A stretch of DNA of 64,000 nt. It comes from Gammaproteobacteria bacterium (lineage in GTDB: Bacteria > Pseudomonadota > Gammaproteobacteria > Ga0077536). The position numbers and the translations under genes were made by a program. Positions 30,493-39,525 of the stretch are shown piece after piece (the stretch's first letter is position 1; the number at the start of each line of letters is the position of its first letter). A model generated the notes under the pieces. The model was not told the DNA's origin and searched no databases. It saw only the letters and a list, made by a program, of their open reading frames with translations. The stretch spans positions 124,001-188,000 of the forward strand of contig JACQWY010000003.1 in assembly GCA_016209015.1 (NCBI GenBank). The letters run 5' to 3'.

Positions 30493-31143
30493 TCAACGCG
30501 CCGAGTCGCCCGACTTCACTGCATCGCGACTCGTCAGCACCCCATCGATGATGCCGTAGTCCTTCGCGTCCTCGGCACTCATGAAGTTGTCCCGATCCGT
30601 ATCCTGAGCGACTTTCTCCAGTGACTGCCCGGTGTGCTTGGACATGATCTCGTTGAGCCGGTCACGTGCCTTCAGGATCTCGCGGGCGTGGATGTCGATG
30701 TCGGTAGCCTGACCCTGGAAGCCGCCGAGCGGCTGGTGAATCATCACCCGGGAATGCGGCAACGCGTAACGCTTGCCGGCCGTTCCGCCGCAGAGGAGCA
30801 GCGCACCCATGCTGGCGGCCTGCCCGACGCACAAGGTGCTGACGGCCGGCTTCACGAATTGCATCGTGTCGTAGATCGCGAGCCCGGCCGTGACCACACC
30901 GCCCGGGGAGTTGATATATAGATGTATGTCCTTGTCCGGATTCTCGGATTCGAGGAACAGCAGTTGCGCCACCACGAGGTTCGCCACGTGGTCATCGATC
31001 GGACCCACCAGGAAGATGACGCGCTCCTTCAAAAGGCGCGAATAAATGTCGTAGGCGCGCTCGCCGCGGGCGGACTGTTCGACCACCATCGGTACGAGAT
31101 TAAGTGCGCGGATTTCCTGGGTTTTCATATTGGTTGAGTCCAT
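30493..31143 (-). CDS. clpP: ATP-dependent Clp protease proteolytic subunit ClpP
   Basis: ClpP is the serine peptidase chamber used by ClpX and ClpA. The protein has 216 residues from the ATG at 31143. The catalytic serine is in [12 protein letters not shown], the histidine in [10 protein letters not shown], and the aspartate in [11 protein letters not shown] short N-terminal propeptide precedes the mature [24 protein letters not shown] at 31152, only 2 bases after the tig stop, would add three residues and cannot be excluded. Its partner ATPase genes are clpX next door and clpA at the left edge. Confidence 0.96.
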   Translation of the reverse strand: MDSTNMKTQEIRALNLVPMVVEQSARGERAYDIYSRLLKERVIFLVGPIDDHVANLVVAQLLFLESENPDKDIHLYINSPGGVVTAGLAIYDTMQFVKPAVSTLCVGQAASMGALLLCGGTAGKRYALPHSRVMIHQPLGGFQGQATDIDIHAREILKARDRLNEIMSKHTGQSLEKVAQDTDRDNFMSAEDAKDYGIIDGVLTSRDAVKSGDSAR

Positions 31144-31154
31144 CGCCTGCAAAC

Positions 31155-32489
31155 TTAAGTTCCCCCGCCGGCTTTGTGGTCAGTCTGCCCTGGATTCATG
31201 AGGTCGTCAAACGACAGACTGACTTCGGAAACCTGTGCCTTGGAGGCTATCCAGGCCACTGCTTCGTCCTCCAGACAGAGCGCTTCGATTTCCTGCAGAC
31301 GTCGCGGATCGGCGTAGTACCACTTGACGACCGCATCCGCGTCTTCGTAGCTCGCAGCCATGCCCTCGACCAACGCGCGGACCTTGCCCGGATCGGCAGC
31401 GATACCGGCGTGCCTGATCATTTCGGCCATGACGAGGCCGAGCTTTACCCGTTTGGCAGCAGGGTCGGCGTAGAGTTCGGGACCGCCGGCTCCGATCTGC
31501 TGCGGGTTCAGGCCACGCATCATCAGCGCCTGCTGATTCTGGGCCTGCATGCGTTGCATCTCAGCCTCGACGAGTGCCTTCGGCAAATCGAGCGTATGAG
31601 CTTCGCTCAGTTTGCCGAGCACTCCGGAGTTGAAGCGGCGTTGCAGGGCGCGGTCGCGCTCGCGGATCATGTTGTCCCGGACCTCCTCACGGAACGCAAC
31701 GAGCCCGCCGGCGGTCACGCCGAACTTCTCGAAGAAGGCCTCGTCCAGCGCCGGCAGTTCCGGCTCGGAGACGCGCTTGAGCTTGATCTTGAACTCGACC
31801 GCCTTGCCGGCGAGTTCGGCATTGCGATAAGCCTCCGGGAAACTGAGGTTGAGCGTGACGTCGTCACCTGCCGAGCGGCCGACCAGGCCGGACTCGAAGC
31901 CCTCGATCATGCGGTTGTCCCCGAGCACGAGATCGAAGTCCGTGGCGGTACCGCCCGGGAACACCGTACCGTCGATGCTGCCTTCGAAGTCGATGACGAC
32001 CTGGTCGCCGTTCTGCGAGGGGCGCGCGACTTCCTTCCACTGCTTGTGCTGACCGCGCAGGACTTCGACCATCTTGTCGATGTCGGCCTCACCGACCTCG
32101 CAGATCGGACGCTCGATCTGCAGCGCCTCGATGGCGGCGAGTTGGACCTCGGGATAGATCTCGAACGACGCCGTGTACGACAGGCCCTGGCCCGGCTCGG
32201 CGCTGAACGACCCGATTTCCGGATCGGACACAGGACGCAGTTTCTCCGCCTGCAGGGCTTCGGCATAGGAGCTGCGCAACAGGTCGGAGACCACTTCTTC
32301 GCGCACCCGCGGCCCGTAGCGACGCTCGACGACTTTCGCCGGGGCTTTGCCGGGACGGAAACCGTCGACCTTCACTGACTTCGTCAGTTCCTGCAGGCGT
32401 TCGCTGACCCGCGTGGCGACACGTTCTTCGGGGATCTGGACGACCAGACGGCGCTCCAGCGCTCCGGCATTTTCTACTGATACTTGCAT
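31155..32489 (-). CDS. tig: Trigger factor
   Basis: Trigger factor is the ribosome-bound chaperone that meets nascent chains. The 444 residues include the N-terminal ribosome-binding segment ([19 protein letters not shown], related to the GFRxGKxP signature), the FKBP-type isomerase domain (about residues 155-245, [15 protein letters not shown]) and the long helical C-terminal domain. The length is normal. It heads the tig-clpP-clpX-lon-hupB block and lies just downstream of tRNA-Leu on the same strand. Confidence 0.96.
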   Translation of the reverse strand: MQVSVENAGALERRLVVQIPEERVATRVSERLQELTKSVKVDGFRPGKAPAKVVERRYGPRVREEVVSDLLRSSYAEALQAEKLRPVSDPEIGSFSAEPGQGLSYTASFEIYPEVQLAAIEALQIERPICEVGEADIDKMVEVLRGQHKQWKEVARPSQNGDQVVIDFEGSIDGTVFPGGTATDFDLVLGDNRMIEGFESGLVGRSAGDDVTLNLSFPEAYRNAELAGKAVEFKIKLKRVSEPELPALDEAFFEKFGVTAGGLVAFREEVRDNMIRERDRALQRRFNSGVLGKLSEAHTLDLPKALVEAEMQRMQAQNQQALMMRGLNPQQIGAGGPELYADPAAKRVKLGLVMAEMIRHAGIAADPGKVRALVEGMAASYEDADAVVKWYYADPRRLQEIEALCLEDEAVAWIASKAQVSEVSLSFDDLMNPGQTDHKAGGGT

Positions 32490-32580
32490 AGTCTCACTGC
32501 ATGGAAAGTTGGGGTTGGGTCTGACTCGTCACGCCGACGGTCCGCTGTGAATCGCGCCGGTCCGAATCCGGAGCGCTCCC

Positions 32581-32665
<85 letters not shown>

Positions 32666-32920
32666 GTGAGCGATGCCACCGGCGGGGACCTCGCAGCCAC
32701 TGACCGGAAAGCGATACGTGTAGGACGGGAGGCGATTCAGACGGGACGTCTTCAGCGACACTGATATTCATATCGGCTTGCGCCGTGGCATTATATTCGC
32801 AGCCCCCCTGGTTTGATACCCCTGGGGCCGTCCCGCCCGGCGCCGCAGCGCGATGCGATGACTCATCGTGTAGAGCGCGCCGCGAGGTTTCCGCACAGTT
32901 CGCGCAGGAGGTCCCGAGGT

Positions 32921-33508
32921 ATGAAGGCCAGGATTGCTTTGGCGCTGGTGGTCGCGCTGACGGGCCTCACCGCGGTTCCGGTGCGCGCGGTCACGGTGGT
33001 CGAATGCGTGGACAAGCATGGCGCGAGCACCTTCCAGGATCGCTGTCCGCCCGGCACCGTCAAGAAGTCGGAGAAGCAGATTCGCGCGCCGCGCAAAGAC
33101 GCGGACGCGAACGCCCGGGAAGCAGCGAAGAACAACCCCGTCGTGCTCTACGCGGTAGCGAGTTGCGAGGCCTGCGATCTCGTCCGCAAGCAACTCTCGG
33201 CCCGCAAGATCCCGTTCGTCGAGAAAACCGTCGACGAAGACGCCGACGCGCAGGCGACGCTGAAGAAAGCGGCCGGCCAACTGACGGTCCCGACCGTCAC
33301 GGTCGGCACACAGGTCTTCACCGGTTACAGCAAGGACGCGCTCGAGCAGGGACTCACGCAGGCCGGCTATCCCGAGGACAAGGGGGTCCCGCCGCCGGTC
33401 CCCGCCGCCGAGGCGCCGGCACCGGCGAGCGAAGCGCCTCCAGCGCCCGAAGCGCCGGCCCCGGAATCGACGCCGGCCGACGAAGCGCCTCCGGCAACGG
33501 AATCCTGA
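32921..33508 (+). CDS. Periplasmic glutaredoxin-like protein with DUF4124-type N-terminus
   Basis: This 195-residue protein is probably exported and redox-active. It has a signal peptide (residues 1-26, ending VPVRA), a DUF4124-like segment (VVECVDKHGASTFQDRCPPG), a glutaredoxin-fold domain at about residues 70-145 with the motif CEAC and a cis-proline segment TVPTVTVG, and an alanine/proline/glutamate-rich tail of about 45 residues. The ATG at 32921 has CAGGAGGT upstream; a longer N-terminus to 32813 is rejected because it hides the signal peptide. Its electron donor is unknown. Confidence 0.82.
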   Translation: MKARIALALVVALTGLTAVPVRAVTVVECVDKHGASTFQDRCPPGTVKKSEKQIRAPRKDADANAREAAKNNPVVLYAVASCEACDLVRKQLSARKIPFVEKTVDEDADAQATLKKAAGQLTVPTVTVGTQVFTGYSKDALEQGLTQAGYPEDKGVPPPVPAAEAPAPASEAPPAPEAPAPESTPADEAPPATES

Positions 33509-33526
33509 CCGGCACGGCGATCAGCC

Positions 33527-33949
33527 TTGGCGTTCCCGAGTCCGGAGTCGGCGGAAGCCGCGTTCTACGGCGCTTTCGCGGCGGCTGACACCGAGGCCAT
33601 GATGCACGTCTGGGCAGACCTGCCCGACATCCTCTGTGTACATCCCCTCGGTGGCGTGCTCGTCGGCGCCCCAGCCATTCGCGCGAGTTGGGATGAACTC
33701 TTCGCCGATCCCTTCCGCCGCAATTTCGTCGTCGAGCTCGCTGCGAGCCATCACGGTGCCGAGTTCGCGAGCCGCACCGTCTACGAATCGATCCTCATCC
33801 CGGCCTCCGGACAGCGCTTCAGCCCGATGCTCGCGACGAACGTCTACCGTCTGGTCGACGGCGGCTGGCGCATGGTCGTCCATCACGCGAGCCCGGCGGG
33901 TGAGCCGCTCGCCACGTTGCGTGGACCGGGGCCCGCCACGCGGCACTGA
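33527..33949 (+). CDS. SnoaL/NTF2-like small protein
   Basis: A 140-residue protein with the cone-shaped NTF2-like fold pattern: helix ESAEAAFYGAFAAADTEAMMHVWAD, then VHPLGGVLVGAPAIRASWDELF and a C-terminal strand pair ending GGWRMVVHHASP. Such proteins act as small enzymes or ligand-binding units; the function cannot be assigned. It begins with a TTG at 33527, 18 bases after the glutaredoxin-like gene, so the two are likely cotranscribed. The start is uncertain because no strong ribosome site is visible. Confidence 0.75.
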   Translation: MAFPSPESAEAAFYGAFAAADTEAMMHVWADLPDILCVHPLGGVLVGAPAIRASWDELFADPFRRNFVVELAASHHGAEFASRTVYESILIPASGQRFSPMLATNVYRLVDGGWRMVVHHASPAGEPLATLRGPGPATRH

Positions 33950-34058
33950 ACGCTCACGCCACGCCGCGTGGCGCGGAGCTCCGCGTCATGCGATCCGGGA
34001 TGTCCAAGGAACGGAAGCGGGAAGTCCGGGCGTTCGAGCCGGACTCGTCATACTGAAG

Positions 34059-34134
<76 letters not shown>

Positions 34135-34175
34135 GTCGAAAACGGGAGCCGCGTGCGGCGCGCGGCGCATTCTAA

Positions 34176-34338
34176 GGAAGCTCTGAACAAGTTCAGAGCT
34201 TCCGGCGGCACAGGGATGTGCCGCCGTGAACAGTGGCGTAAGCCATTGTTCACGTAAGGTCGGCAAGAACCACGCTTCTTGCCGACCGTGCTCTGAAAAG
34301 TCCAGGATGGATCCAGGATGGACTTATTCAGAGCTTCC
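34176..34338. repeat. MITE-like hairpin-rich element between tRNA genes
   Basis: The element is bounded by GGAAGCTCTGAA and its exact inverse TTCAGAGCTTCC. Inside, five hairpins follow each other: 34176-34203 (13-bp perfect arms), 34204-34225 (9-bp arms, GGGA loop), 34226-34253 (12-bp arms, one mismatch, GTAA loop), 34258-34287 (12-bp perfect arms) and 34290-34334 (arms GCTCTGAA/TTCAGAGC around two copies of CCAGGATGGA). The tetranucleotide CTAA flanks both ends directly (34172-34175 and 34339-34342), as a target duplication would. It has no coding capacity. Related pieces occur at 14977 and about 50457. Confidence 0.8.
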
Positions 34339-34346
34339 CTAATATT

Positions 34347-34423
34347 TGGGGTGAGCGATGGGAATCGAACCCACGACCACAGGAGCCACAATCCTGTGCT
34401 CTACCAACTGAGCTACGCTCACC
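34347..34423 (-). tRNA. tRNA-His (GTG)
   Basis: A 77-base gene with encoded CCA and the extra 5' G that histidine tRNAs carry, opposite C73. The acceptor GTGAGCG pairs with CGCTCAC and the anticodon loop TTGTGGC gives anticodon GTG. Confidence 0.95.
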
Positions 34424-34508
34424 ATAACTCTGCGGTCGCCCACGGGCGTCGGAGCGTCCGCCGGTAACCGGTGCGCGGAGGCCGGTCTCGATGCCTCGCG
34501 CGCGAGAT

Positions 34509-34585
34509 TGGCGCGCCTGGCAGGACTCGAACCTGCTACCCTCGGCTTAGAAGGCCGATGCTCTATCCGGATGAGCTACAGGCGC
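34509..34585 (-). tRNA. tRNA-Arg (TCT)
   Basis: A 77-base gene with encoded CCA. The acceptor GCGCCTG pairs with CAGGCGC and the anticodon loop CTTCTAA gives anticodon TCT, which reads AGA and AGG codons. These codons are rare in the surrounding GC-rich genes. Confidence 0.94.
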
Positions 34586-34614
34586 CTTCGTCCCCGCCAT
34601 TCTTCCGCGGGATT

Positions 34615-34691
<77 letters not shown>

Positions 34692-34863
34692 CAGCGACGC
34701 CTCGATCCAGCTCGACCGCGGAAGGTCGGCAATCATACGCAGGCAACCCCGGAGGGTCAATTCTCGCCCACGGCGGCGGCGGGCCGCGGGCTTGCGCAAA
34801 TCGGCGCATGGGTTAGTGTAAGCGCCCCGGCGGCTCCGCCACGACAGACAGCGAGCGAAAACC

Positions 34864-35364
34864 ATGACCGCGAAGATCCTGATGACCACGAACAAGGGCC
34901 CGATCACCATCGAACTGGACAGCGCGGCCGCGCCCGAAACGGTCGAGAATTTCCTGCAGTACGTCCGCGACGGCTTCTACGACGGCACGATTTTCCACCG
35001 CGTGATCGACGGCTTCATGATCCAGGGCGGGGGATTCGATGCGAGCATGCGCCAGAAAGCGACGCGGGCGCCGGTACGCAACGAGGCGAACAACGGCCTC
35101 ACGAACGCGACCGGCACGATCGCGATGGCGCGCACGAACGACCCGCACTCCGCGACCGCGCAGTTCTTCATCAACATCAACGACAATACCTTCCTCGATC
35201 ACCAGAACCAGACACCGAGCGGCTGGGGCTACTGCGTGTTCGGGCACGTGACGGACGGAATGGACGTCGTCAACGCCATCAAGGACGTGAAGACTACGAG
35301 CCACGGTCAGCATCGCGACGTGCCGGCCGAGACGATCGTCATCGAAACCGCGGTCGTCGCCTGA
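34864..35364 (+). CDS. ppiB: Cytoplasmic cyclophilin-type peptidyl-prolyl isomerase
   Basis: PpiB speeds cis-trans isomerisation of prolyl bonds. The 166 residues have the cyclophilin core: [15 protein letters not shown] with the catalytic arginine, [13 protein letters not shown] and [12 protein letters not shown]. There is no signal peptide, so it is the cytoplasmic PpiB rather than PpiA. It is 16 bases upstream of lpxH, the same order as ppiB-lpxH in E. coli. Confidence 0.95.
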   Translation: MTAKILMTTNKGPITIELDSAAAPETVENFLQYVRDGFYDGTIFHRVIDGFMIQGGGFDASMRQKATRAPVRNEANNGLTNATGTIAMARTNDPHSATAQFFININDNTFLDHQNQTPSGWGYCVFGHVTDGMDVVNAIKDVKTTSHGQHRDVPAETIVIETAVVA

Positions 35365-35380
35365 TCGCGGGGCAGCGCGC

Positions 35381-36121
35381 TTGGCGACGCTCTTCCTCTC
35401 CGATCTGCACCTGAGCGCGGTCCGTCCCGACAAGCTCGGCCTCTTCTTCGCGGTGCTCGCCGCGGCGCCTTACAAGGTCGCCACGGTCTACGTGCTCGGA
35501 GATCTCTTCGAGTTCTGGCTCGGCGACGACGACGACACGCCCGAATATGCCGAAGTCGTGCGGCGCCTCGGCGCGCTGACCCGCCAGGGCGTGGCGCTCA
35601 AGGTCACGCCCGGCAACCGCGACTTCCTGCTCGGCGAACGCTTCGCGGCCGCGACCGGTGCCGAAATCCTGCCCGATTACCACGTCGCCGAGCTCGACGG
35701 CGAACGGCATCTCCTGGCCCACGGCGACCTGCTGTGCACGCGGGATCTGAACTATCAGGCGTTCCGGCGGTATGTCTGGGATCCGCAGAACCGGCGCACC
35801 TACCTCGCGCTGCCGCTCGCCGCACGCCGGCAGATCGCGGCCGACACCCGCAACGGGACGGTCAGTTCGATGCTCACGAAGGACGAGAACATCATGGACG
35901 TGGACGAGGACACGGTGCAGGCGGTAATGCGCGAGCACGGCGTGCGCCGGTTCGTCCACGGCCACACCCATCGTCCGGCGATCCACGACTTCGACCTCGA
36001 CGGCGCGCCGGCCCGCCGCTTCGTCCTCGGCGAGTGGTACGGCGGCAGCGTGCTCGGGCTGCACGCCGGCGGCGAGTTGCGGCTGCTGAGCGCCGAGGAA
36101 TTCATCGCCGCGCCGGCCTGA
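35381..36121 (+). CDS. lpxH: UDP-2,3-diacylglucosamine diphosphatase LpxH
   Basis: LpxH hydrolyses UDP-2,3-diacylglucosamine to lipid X in the fourth step of lipid A synthesis. The 246 residues show the metallophosphoesterase motifs in order: LFLSDLHLS, LGDLFEFWLGDDD, GNRDFLLG (where most phosphoesterases have GNHD, as is usual for LpxH), HGDLLCT and HGHTHRPAIHDF. It starts with TTG at 35381, with GCGGGGC upstream, giving the conserved N-terminus. It is closely spaced after ppiB and convergent with ampD. Confidence 0.95.
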   Translation: MATLFLSDLHLSAVRPDKLGLFFAVLAAAPYKVATVYVLGDLFEFWLGDDDDTPEYAEVVRRLGALTRQGVALKVTPGNRDFLLGERFAAATGAEILPDYHVAELDGERHLLAHGDLLCTRDLNYQAFRRYVWDPQNRRTYLALPLAARRQIAADTRNGTVSSMLTKDENIMDVDEDTVQAVMREHGVRRFVHGHTHRPAIHDFDLDGAPARRFVLGEWYGGSVLGLHAGGELRLLSAEEFIAAPA

Positions 36122-36127
36122 GGCGCG

Positions 36128-36712
36128 TCAGCATCCGTCGGCGAGCGCCGCGCGGTAGCGTTCCCAGTCGAAATGCGGTCCCGGATCGGTCTTGCGGCCC
36201 GGCGCGACGTCGCTGTGCCCGACGATCCGAGCCGGCGTGATGCGGGGGTGCGCCGTCCTCACCGTCCGCGTCAACCCGACGAGGCCGGCGTACTGGGCCG
36301 CCGGGAACGAGGTGTCGTCCGTACCCTCGAGCTCGATGCCGATCGAGAAGTCGTTGCAGCGCTCCCGCCCTTCGAATCGCGACACGCCGGCATGCCACGC
36401 GCGTTCGAGCGTCGAGACGTACTGCGTGATGCGGCCGGCGCGATCGACGAGGAAATGCGCCGACACGCGCAGCCCGGCGAGCCCCGCGAAATAAGGATGC
36501 GCGGCGGTGTCGAGGCGATCGAGGAACAGCGCGTCGATGTACGGACCGCCGAATTCACCGGGTGGCAGGCTGATGGCATGGATCACGAGCAAATCGACGG
36601 CAACGCCCGCGGGCCGCGCATCGCAGTTCGGGGAGCGCAGGATGCGCGCGCCCCGGCACCAGCCGTCGGCGGCGTCGAGCTCGCAATGCAGCGCTTCGTC
36701 GGCGTCCTTCAT
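36128..36712 (-). CDS. ampD: 1,6-anhydro-N-acetylmuramyl-L-alanine amidase AmpD
   Basis: AmpD is a cytoplasmic zinc amidase that splits anhydro-muropeptides during cell-wall recycling and so lowers the signal that induces AmpC-type beta-lactamase. The 194 residues carry the zinc ligands in LLVIHAISLP, GHSDVAPGRKTDPGPHFDW (histidine and aspartate) and the central NDFSIGIELEG. The ATG at 36712 gives the conserved N-terminus; the longer frame to 37156 crosses nadC and is rejected. It is divergent from nadC, the usual neighbour in gammaproteobacteria. No ampE follows. Confidence 0.93.
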   Translation of the reverse strand: MKDADEALHCELDAADGWCRGARILRSPNCDARPAGVAVDLLVIHAISLPPGEFGGPYIDALFLDRLDTAAHPYFAGLAGLRVSAHFLVDRAGRITQYVSTLERAWHAGVSRFEGRERCNDFSIGIELEGTDDTSFPAAQYAGLVGLTRTVRTAHPRITPARIVGHSDVAPGRKTDPGPHFDWERYRAALADGC

Positions 36713-36809
36713 GGTGGCGATTATCGGGGAATTCGGCGCCGGACTCGACGCCCGGCCGGCGTGGCATAATCGGCGCCGCCGCTCACCCACCGCTCCGCAG
36801 GTATTCGCC

Positions 36810-37688
36810 ATGACCCAGCCCGCTACCGCTTCCATCGGCTCCGATGCACCCGCCGTCGTTCCGCTCGCCGACGTCGAGCTCGGCGTCCGCCGCGCGCTCG
36901 ACGAGGACGTCGGTGTCGGGGATCTCACCGCCGAGCTCATCCCCGCCGCGCAGCCGGGCCGCGCCCGCGTCATCACCCGCGACGAAGCGGTGCTGTGCGG
37001 GCAGGCCTGGTTCGAGCGATCGTTCACGATGCTCGACCCGCGCGTCCAGGTCCGCTGGTCGAAGCGCGACGGGGAGGCGATGCAGCCCGGCGACGTCGTC
37101 TGCGAAATCGACGGCCCGGCGCGTGCGCTCGTCACCGGCGAACGCACCGCGCTCAATTTCCTGCAGACGCTGTCCGGAACCGCGACCGTCGCGCGGCGCT
37201 ACGCGGATTGCCTGACCGGCACGCACACGCGACTGCTCGATACCCGCAAGACCATTCCGGGGCTGCGCGCCGCCCAGAAGTACGCGGTGCGCTGCGGCGG
37301 CGGCCGCAATCACCGCCACGGCCTCTACGACGCGATTCTCATCAAGGAGAACCACATCGAGGCCGCGGGCTCGGTGCCGGCCGCGATCGCGGCGCTGCGC
37401 GCCGCGCACGGTGCGCTGCCGATCGAGACCGAAGTGGAATCGCTCGCCGAGCTCGCGGCGGCGATCGAAGCCGGCGCGGACATCGTGCTGCTCGACAACT
37501 TCACGCCGGCCATGATGCGGGAGGCCGTGGCCCTCGCCGTCGGCCGCGTGAAGCTCGAGGCGTCCGGCGGTTTCACGTTCGAGGATTTGCGCAGCGTCGC
37601 GGAGACCGGCGTCGATTACATCTCCGTCGGCGGCCTGACGAAGCACCTGCGCGCGGTCGATTTCTCCATGCGCTTCCTGCGGGACTGA
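36810..37688 (+). CDS. nadC: Nicotinate-nucleotide pyrophosphorylase (carboxylating)
   Basis: NadC turns quinolinate and PRPP into nicotinate mononucleotide in NAD synthesis. The 292 residues contain GERTALNFLQTLSGTAT, DTRKTIPGLRAAQKYAVRCGGGRNHR (the quinolinate and PRPP site), ILIKENHI and the phosphate-binding SGGFTFEDLR ... VDYISVGGLTKH. The ATG at 36810 gives a normal N-terminus. It is divergent from ampD across 97 bp and convergent with fchA. Confidence 0.95.
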   Translation: MTQPATASIGSDAPAVVPLADVELGVRRALDEDVGVGDLTAELIPAAQPGRARVITRDEAVLCGQAWFERSFTMLDPRVQVRWSKRDGEAMQPGDVVCEIDGPARALVTGERTALNFLQTLSGTATVARRYADCLTGTHTRLLDTRKTIPGLRAAQKYAVRCGGGRNHRHGLYDAILIKENHIEAAGSVPAAIAALRAAHGALPIETEVESLAELAAAIEAGADIVLLDNFTPAMMREAVALAVGRVKLEASGGFTFEDLRSVAETGVDYISVGGLTKHLRAVDFSMRFLRD

Positions 37689-37698
37689 AGCGCGCCGC

Positions 37699-38349
37699 TC
37701 AGAGCCTGGCGCGGACGATCGCGTAGATCTCCGGCGTCGCGGCCTCGCCCGCGGCGACGAGTGCCTCGATCTCGTTGCGCGCGGCCGTCGCGAACGCCTC
37801 GTCCTTCAGCGCGCCGACATTGATGTAGACGTTCAGCGCCGCGCTCTTCAAGCCCGCGTAGGCTGCCATGACGGCGACACCCGCATCGCTGATCACGTTC
37901 GGATTGCCGAGCTCGGCCGCGCGGCGCGACAGCGCGATCGCGGCAGCACAACTGCGCGCGCAGGCAAGCGGCACTTCGGTCGCAGTGCGCAACGCGGTCT
38001 GGATCGCGGCCGTGCGCGCCGCCTTCTCGGCGTCGTCACCCTTCGGCAGACCGTAAGCCGCCATCACCTGATCGAAGGCCTGCACGTCCGCGTTGACGTG
38101 AGCGGTGAGATCGGCACGCAAGTTCTCCGACTCCGCAACGAGCGCTTTCATCTCGTCTTCGACCGCGGCGTACTTCTCCTTGCCGATCGTCAGATTGCAC
38201 ACCATCGACACGAGCGCCGCGCCCATCGCGCCCATGATGGCCGCCGCGCTGCCGCCGCCGGGCGTCGAGGCCCTGCTCGCGAGCTGATCGAGGAATGCGG
38301 CAACGGATTCGTCTTTGATCATGGCGTTCACCACCGGCTGGAAGGACAT
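37699..38349 (-). CDS. fchA: Methenyltetrahydrofolate cyclohydrolase (methylotroph FchA type)
   Basis: FchA interconverts methenyl- and formyl-tetrahydrofolate. The 216 residues belong to the cyclodeaminase/cyclohydrolase family and carry stretches that I recall almost unchanged from Methylobacterium FchA: STPGGGSAAAI, GAALVSMVCNLTIGKEKY, AYGLPK, EVPLAC, NVISDAGVAV and AYAGLKSAALNVYIN. The ATG at 38349 places the conserved N-terminal helix normally; MIKDESVAAF, ten codons later, is an alternative start. It is divergent from mtdA, so the two H4F enzymes share a 167-bp control region. A glutamate formiminotransferase-linked cyclodeaminase role is less likely given mtdA. Confidence 0.92.
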   Translation of the reverse strand: MSFQPVVNAMIKDESVAAFLDQLASRASTPGGGSAAAIMGAMGAALVSMVCNLTIGKEKYAAVEDEMKALVAESENLRADLTAHVNADVQAFDQVMAAYGLPKGDDAEKAARTAAIQTALRTATEVPLACARSCAAAIALSRRAAELGNPNVISDAGVAVMAAYAGLKSAALNVYINVGALKDEAFATAARNEIEALVAAGEAATPEIYAIVRARL

Positions 38350-38516
38350 TGGGGCAGGATTATAGCGAGGCGCCGAGCACCCATCGCAAGCGTATGCGCT
38401 GGCCGCGATCACATACGGTGCCGCACAGTTGTCGCGGCGTTTTGCGTGGGTTAACGTGCGCCCGCTCGAGCCGCGAACGCGGCGGAATCATCATGCGGGA
38501 ACCCACTGGGGGAACT

Positions 38517-39389
38517 ATGAAAAAACTTCTCTTCCAACTCGACACGGACCCCATCCCGAACACCTTTGACACAGTCGTAGCGTATGACGGTGGAGCCGAC
38601 CACGTTACCGTGCATGGCGGGATTACTCCGGAGAACGTCGGCAAGATGGTCGACGGCGCGATCTTCACGCGCGCACCGTCGTACAAGAAATACACGGCGC
38701 TGTTCGTCACCGGCAGCAACATGGCGGAAGGCGAAGCGGTCTTCGCGGCGATCAAGAAGCACTACTTCGGCAACTTCCGCGTCTCGGTGATGCTCGACAG
38801 CAACGGCAGCAACACGACCGCGGCCGCCGGCGCCGCCTACATCATGAGTCACATCGACGTGCGCGGTAAGCGCGTCGTGATCCTCGCCGGCACGGGTCCG
38901 GTGGGCCAGCGCGCCGGCGTGATGCTCGCGTCCGAGGGCGCCGAGGTCATTCTCACCTCGCGCAGGCTCGATCGCTCGGAAGCGGCCTGCGCGGGGATGA
39001 AGAAGAGCTTCAACGTCGATCTCGTCCCGGGCGAGGCCGCGAGCCCCCCGGCGGTCGACAAGGTGCTCGAAGGCGCGCACATCGTGATGGCGACGGGTGC
39101 CGCCGGCGTGCAGCTCCTCGCCGAGGAACAGTGGCGCGACCACCCGACGCTGCAGTTCCTGATCGACGCGAACGCCACGCCGCCGCTCGGTATCGGCGGC
39201 GTCGAGGCCCTCGACAAGGGGACGTTGCGCCACGGCAAGATCTGCTTCGGTGCGCTGGGCTTCGGCGGGCTCAAGCTCGAAGTCCACCGCGCCTGCGTGG
39301 AGAAGATGTTCGAGTCGAACAAGCAGAGCTTCGACGGTCAGGAAATCTTCGCACTCGCCCGCGAGTTGCTCGCCGAACAGCAGGAATGA
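38517..39389 (+). CDS. mtdA: NADP-dependent methylene-tetrahydrofolate (/methanopterin) dehydrogenase MtdA
   Basis: MtdA oxidises or makes methylene-H4F in the C1 pathway of methylotrophs and can also use the methanopterin derivative. The 290 residues show the methylotroph family pattern: LLFQLDTDPIPNTFDTVVAYDGGADH at the N-terminus, MLDSNGSNTTAAAGAAY, a nucleotide fold VVILAGTGPVGQRAG, a basic loop TSRRLDRS that could select NADP, and the C-terminal GALGFGGLKLEVHRACVEKMFES. MtdB is a less likely alternative because fchA, the H4F partner, is adjacent. The ATG at 38517 follows GGGGGA. This type is not the FolD found in most heterotrophs. Confidence 0.92.
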   Translation: MKKLLFQLDTDPIPNTFDTVVAYDGGADHVTVHGGITPENVGKMVDGAIFTRAPSYKKYTALFVTGSNMAEGEAVFAAIKKHYFGNFRVSVMLDSNGSNTTAAAGAAYIMSHIDVRGKRVVILAGTGPVGQRAGVMLASEGAEVILTSRRLDRSEAACAGMKKSFNVDLVPGEAASPPAVDKVLEGAHIVMATGAAGVQLLAEEQWRDHPTLQFLIDANATPPLGIGGVEALDKGTLRHGKICFGALGFGGLKLEVHRACVEKMFESNKQSFDGQEIFALARELLAEQQE

Positions 39390-39525
39390 GCCGTCCGGGC
39401 CGCGGCCCGGCGCCGCGGCCCGTCCCCTCCCGACGCGGAGCCCGATGCCGCGTCGCATAATTGCGCCCGACCTCTTAGAATGCCTGGAGCATTGTTCGCA
39501 CCAGAGCAGGACTGTCGGCGCACCG

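Noticed and set aside
32813-32920. Longer N-terminus of the glutaredoxin-like protein
   Set aside because: It would bury a clear signal peptide, and the ATG at 32921 has a strong ribosome site.
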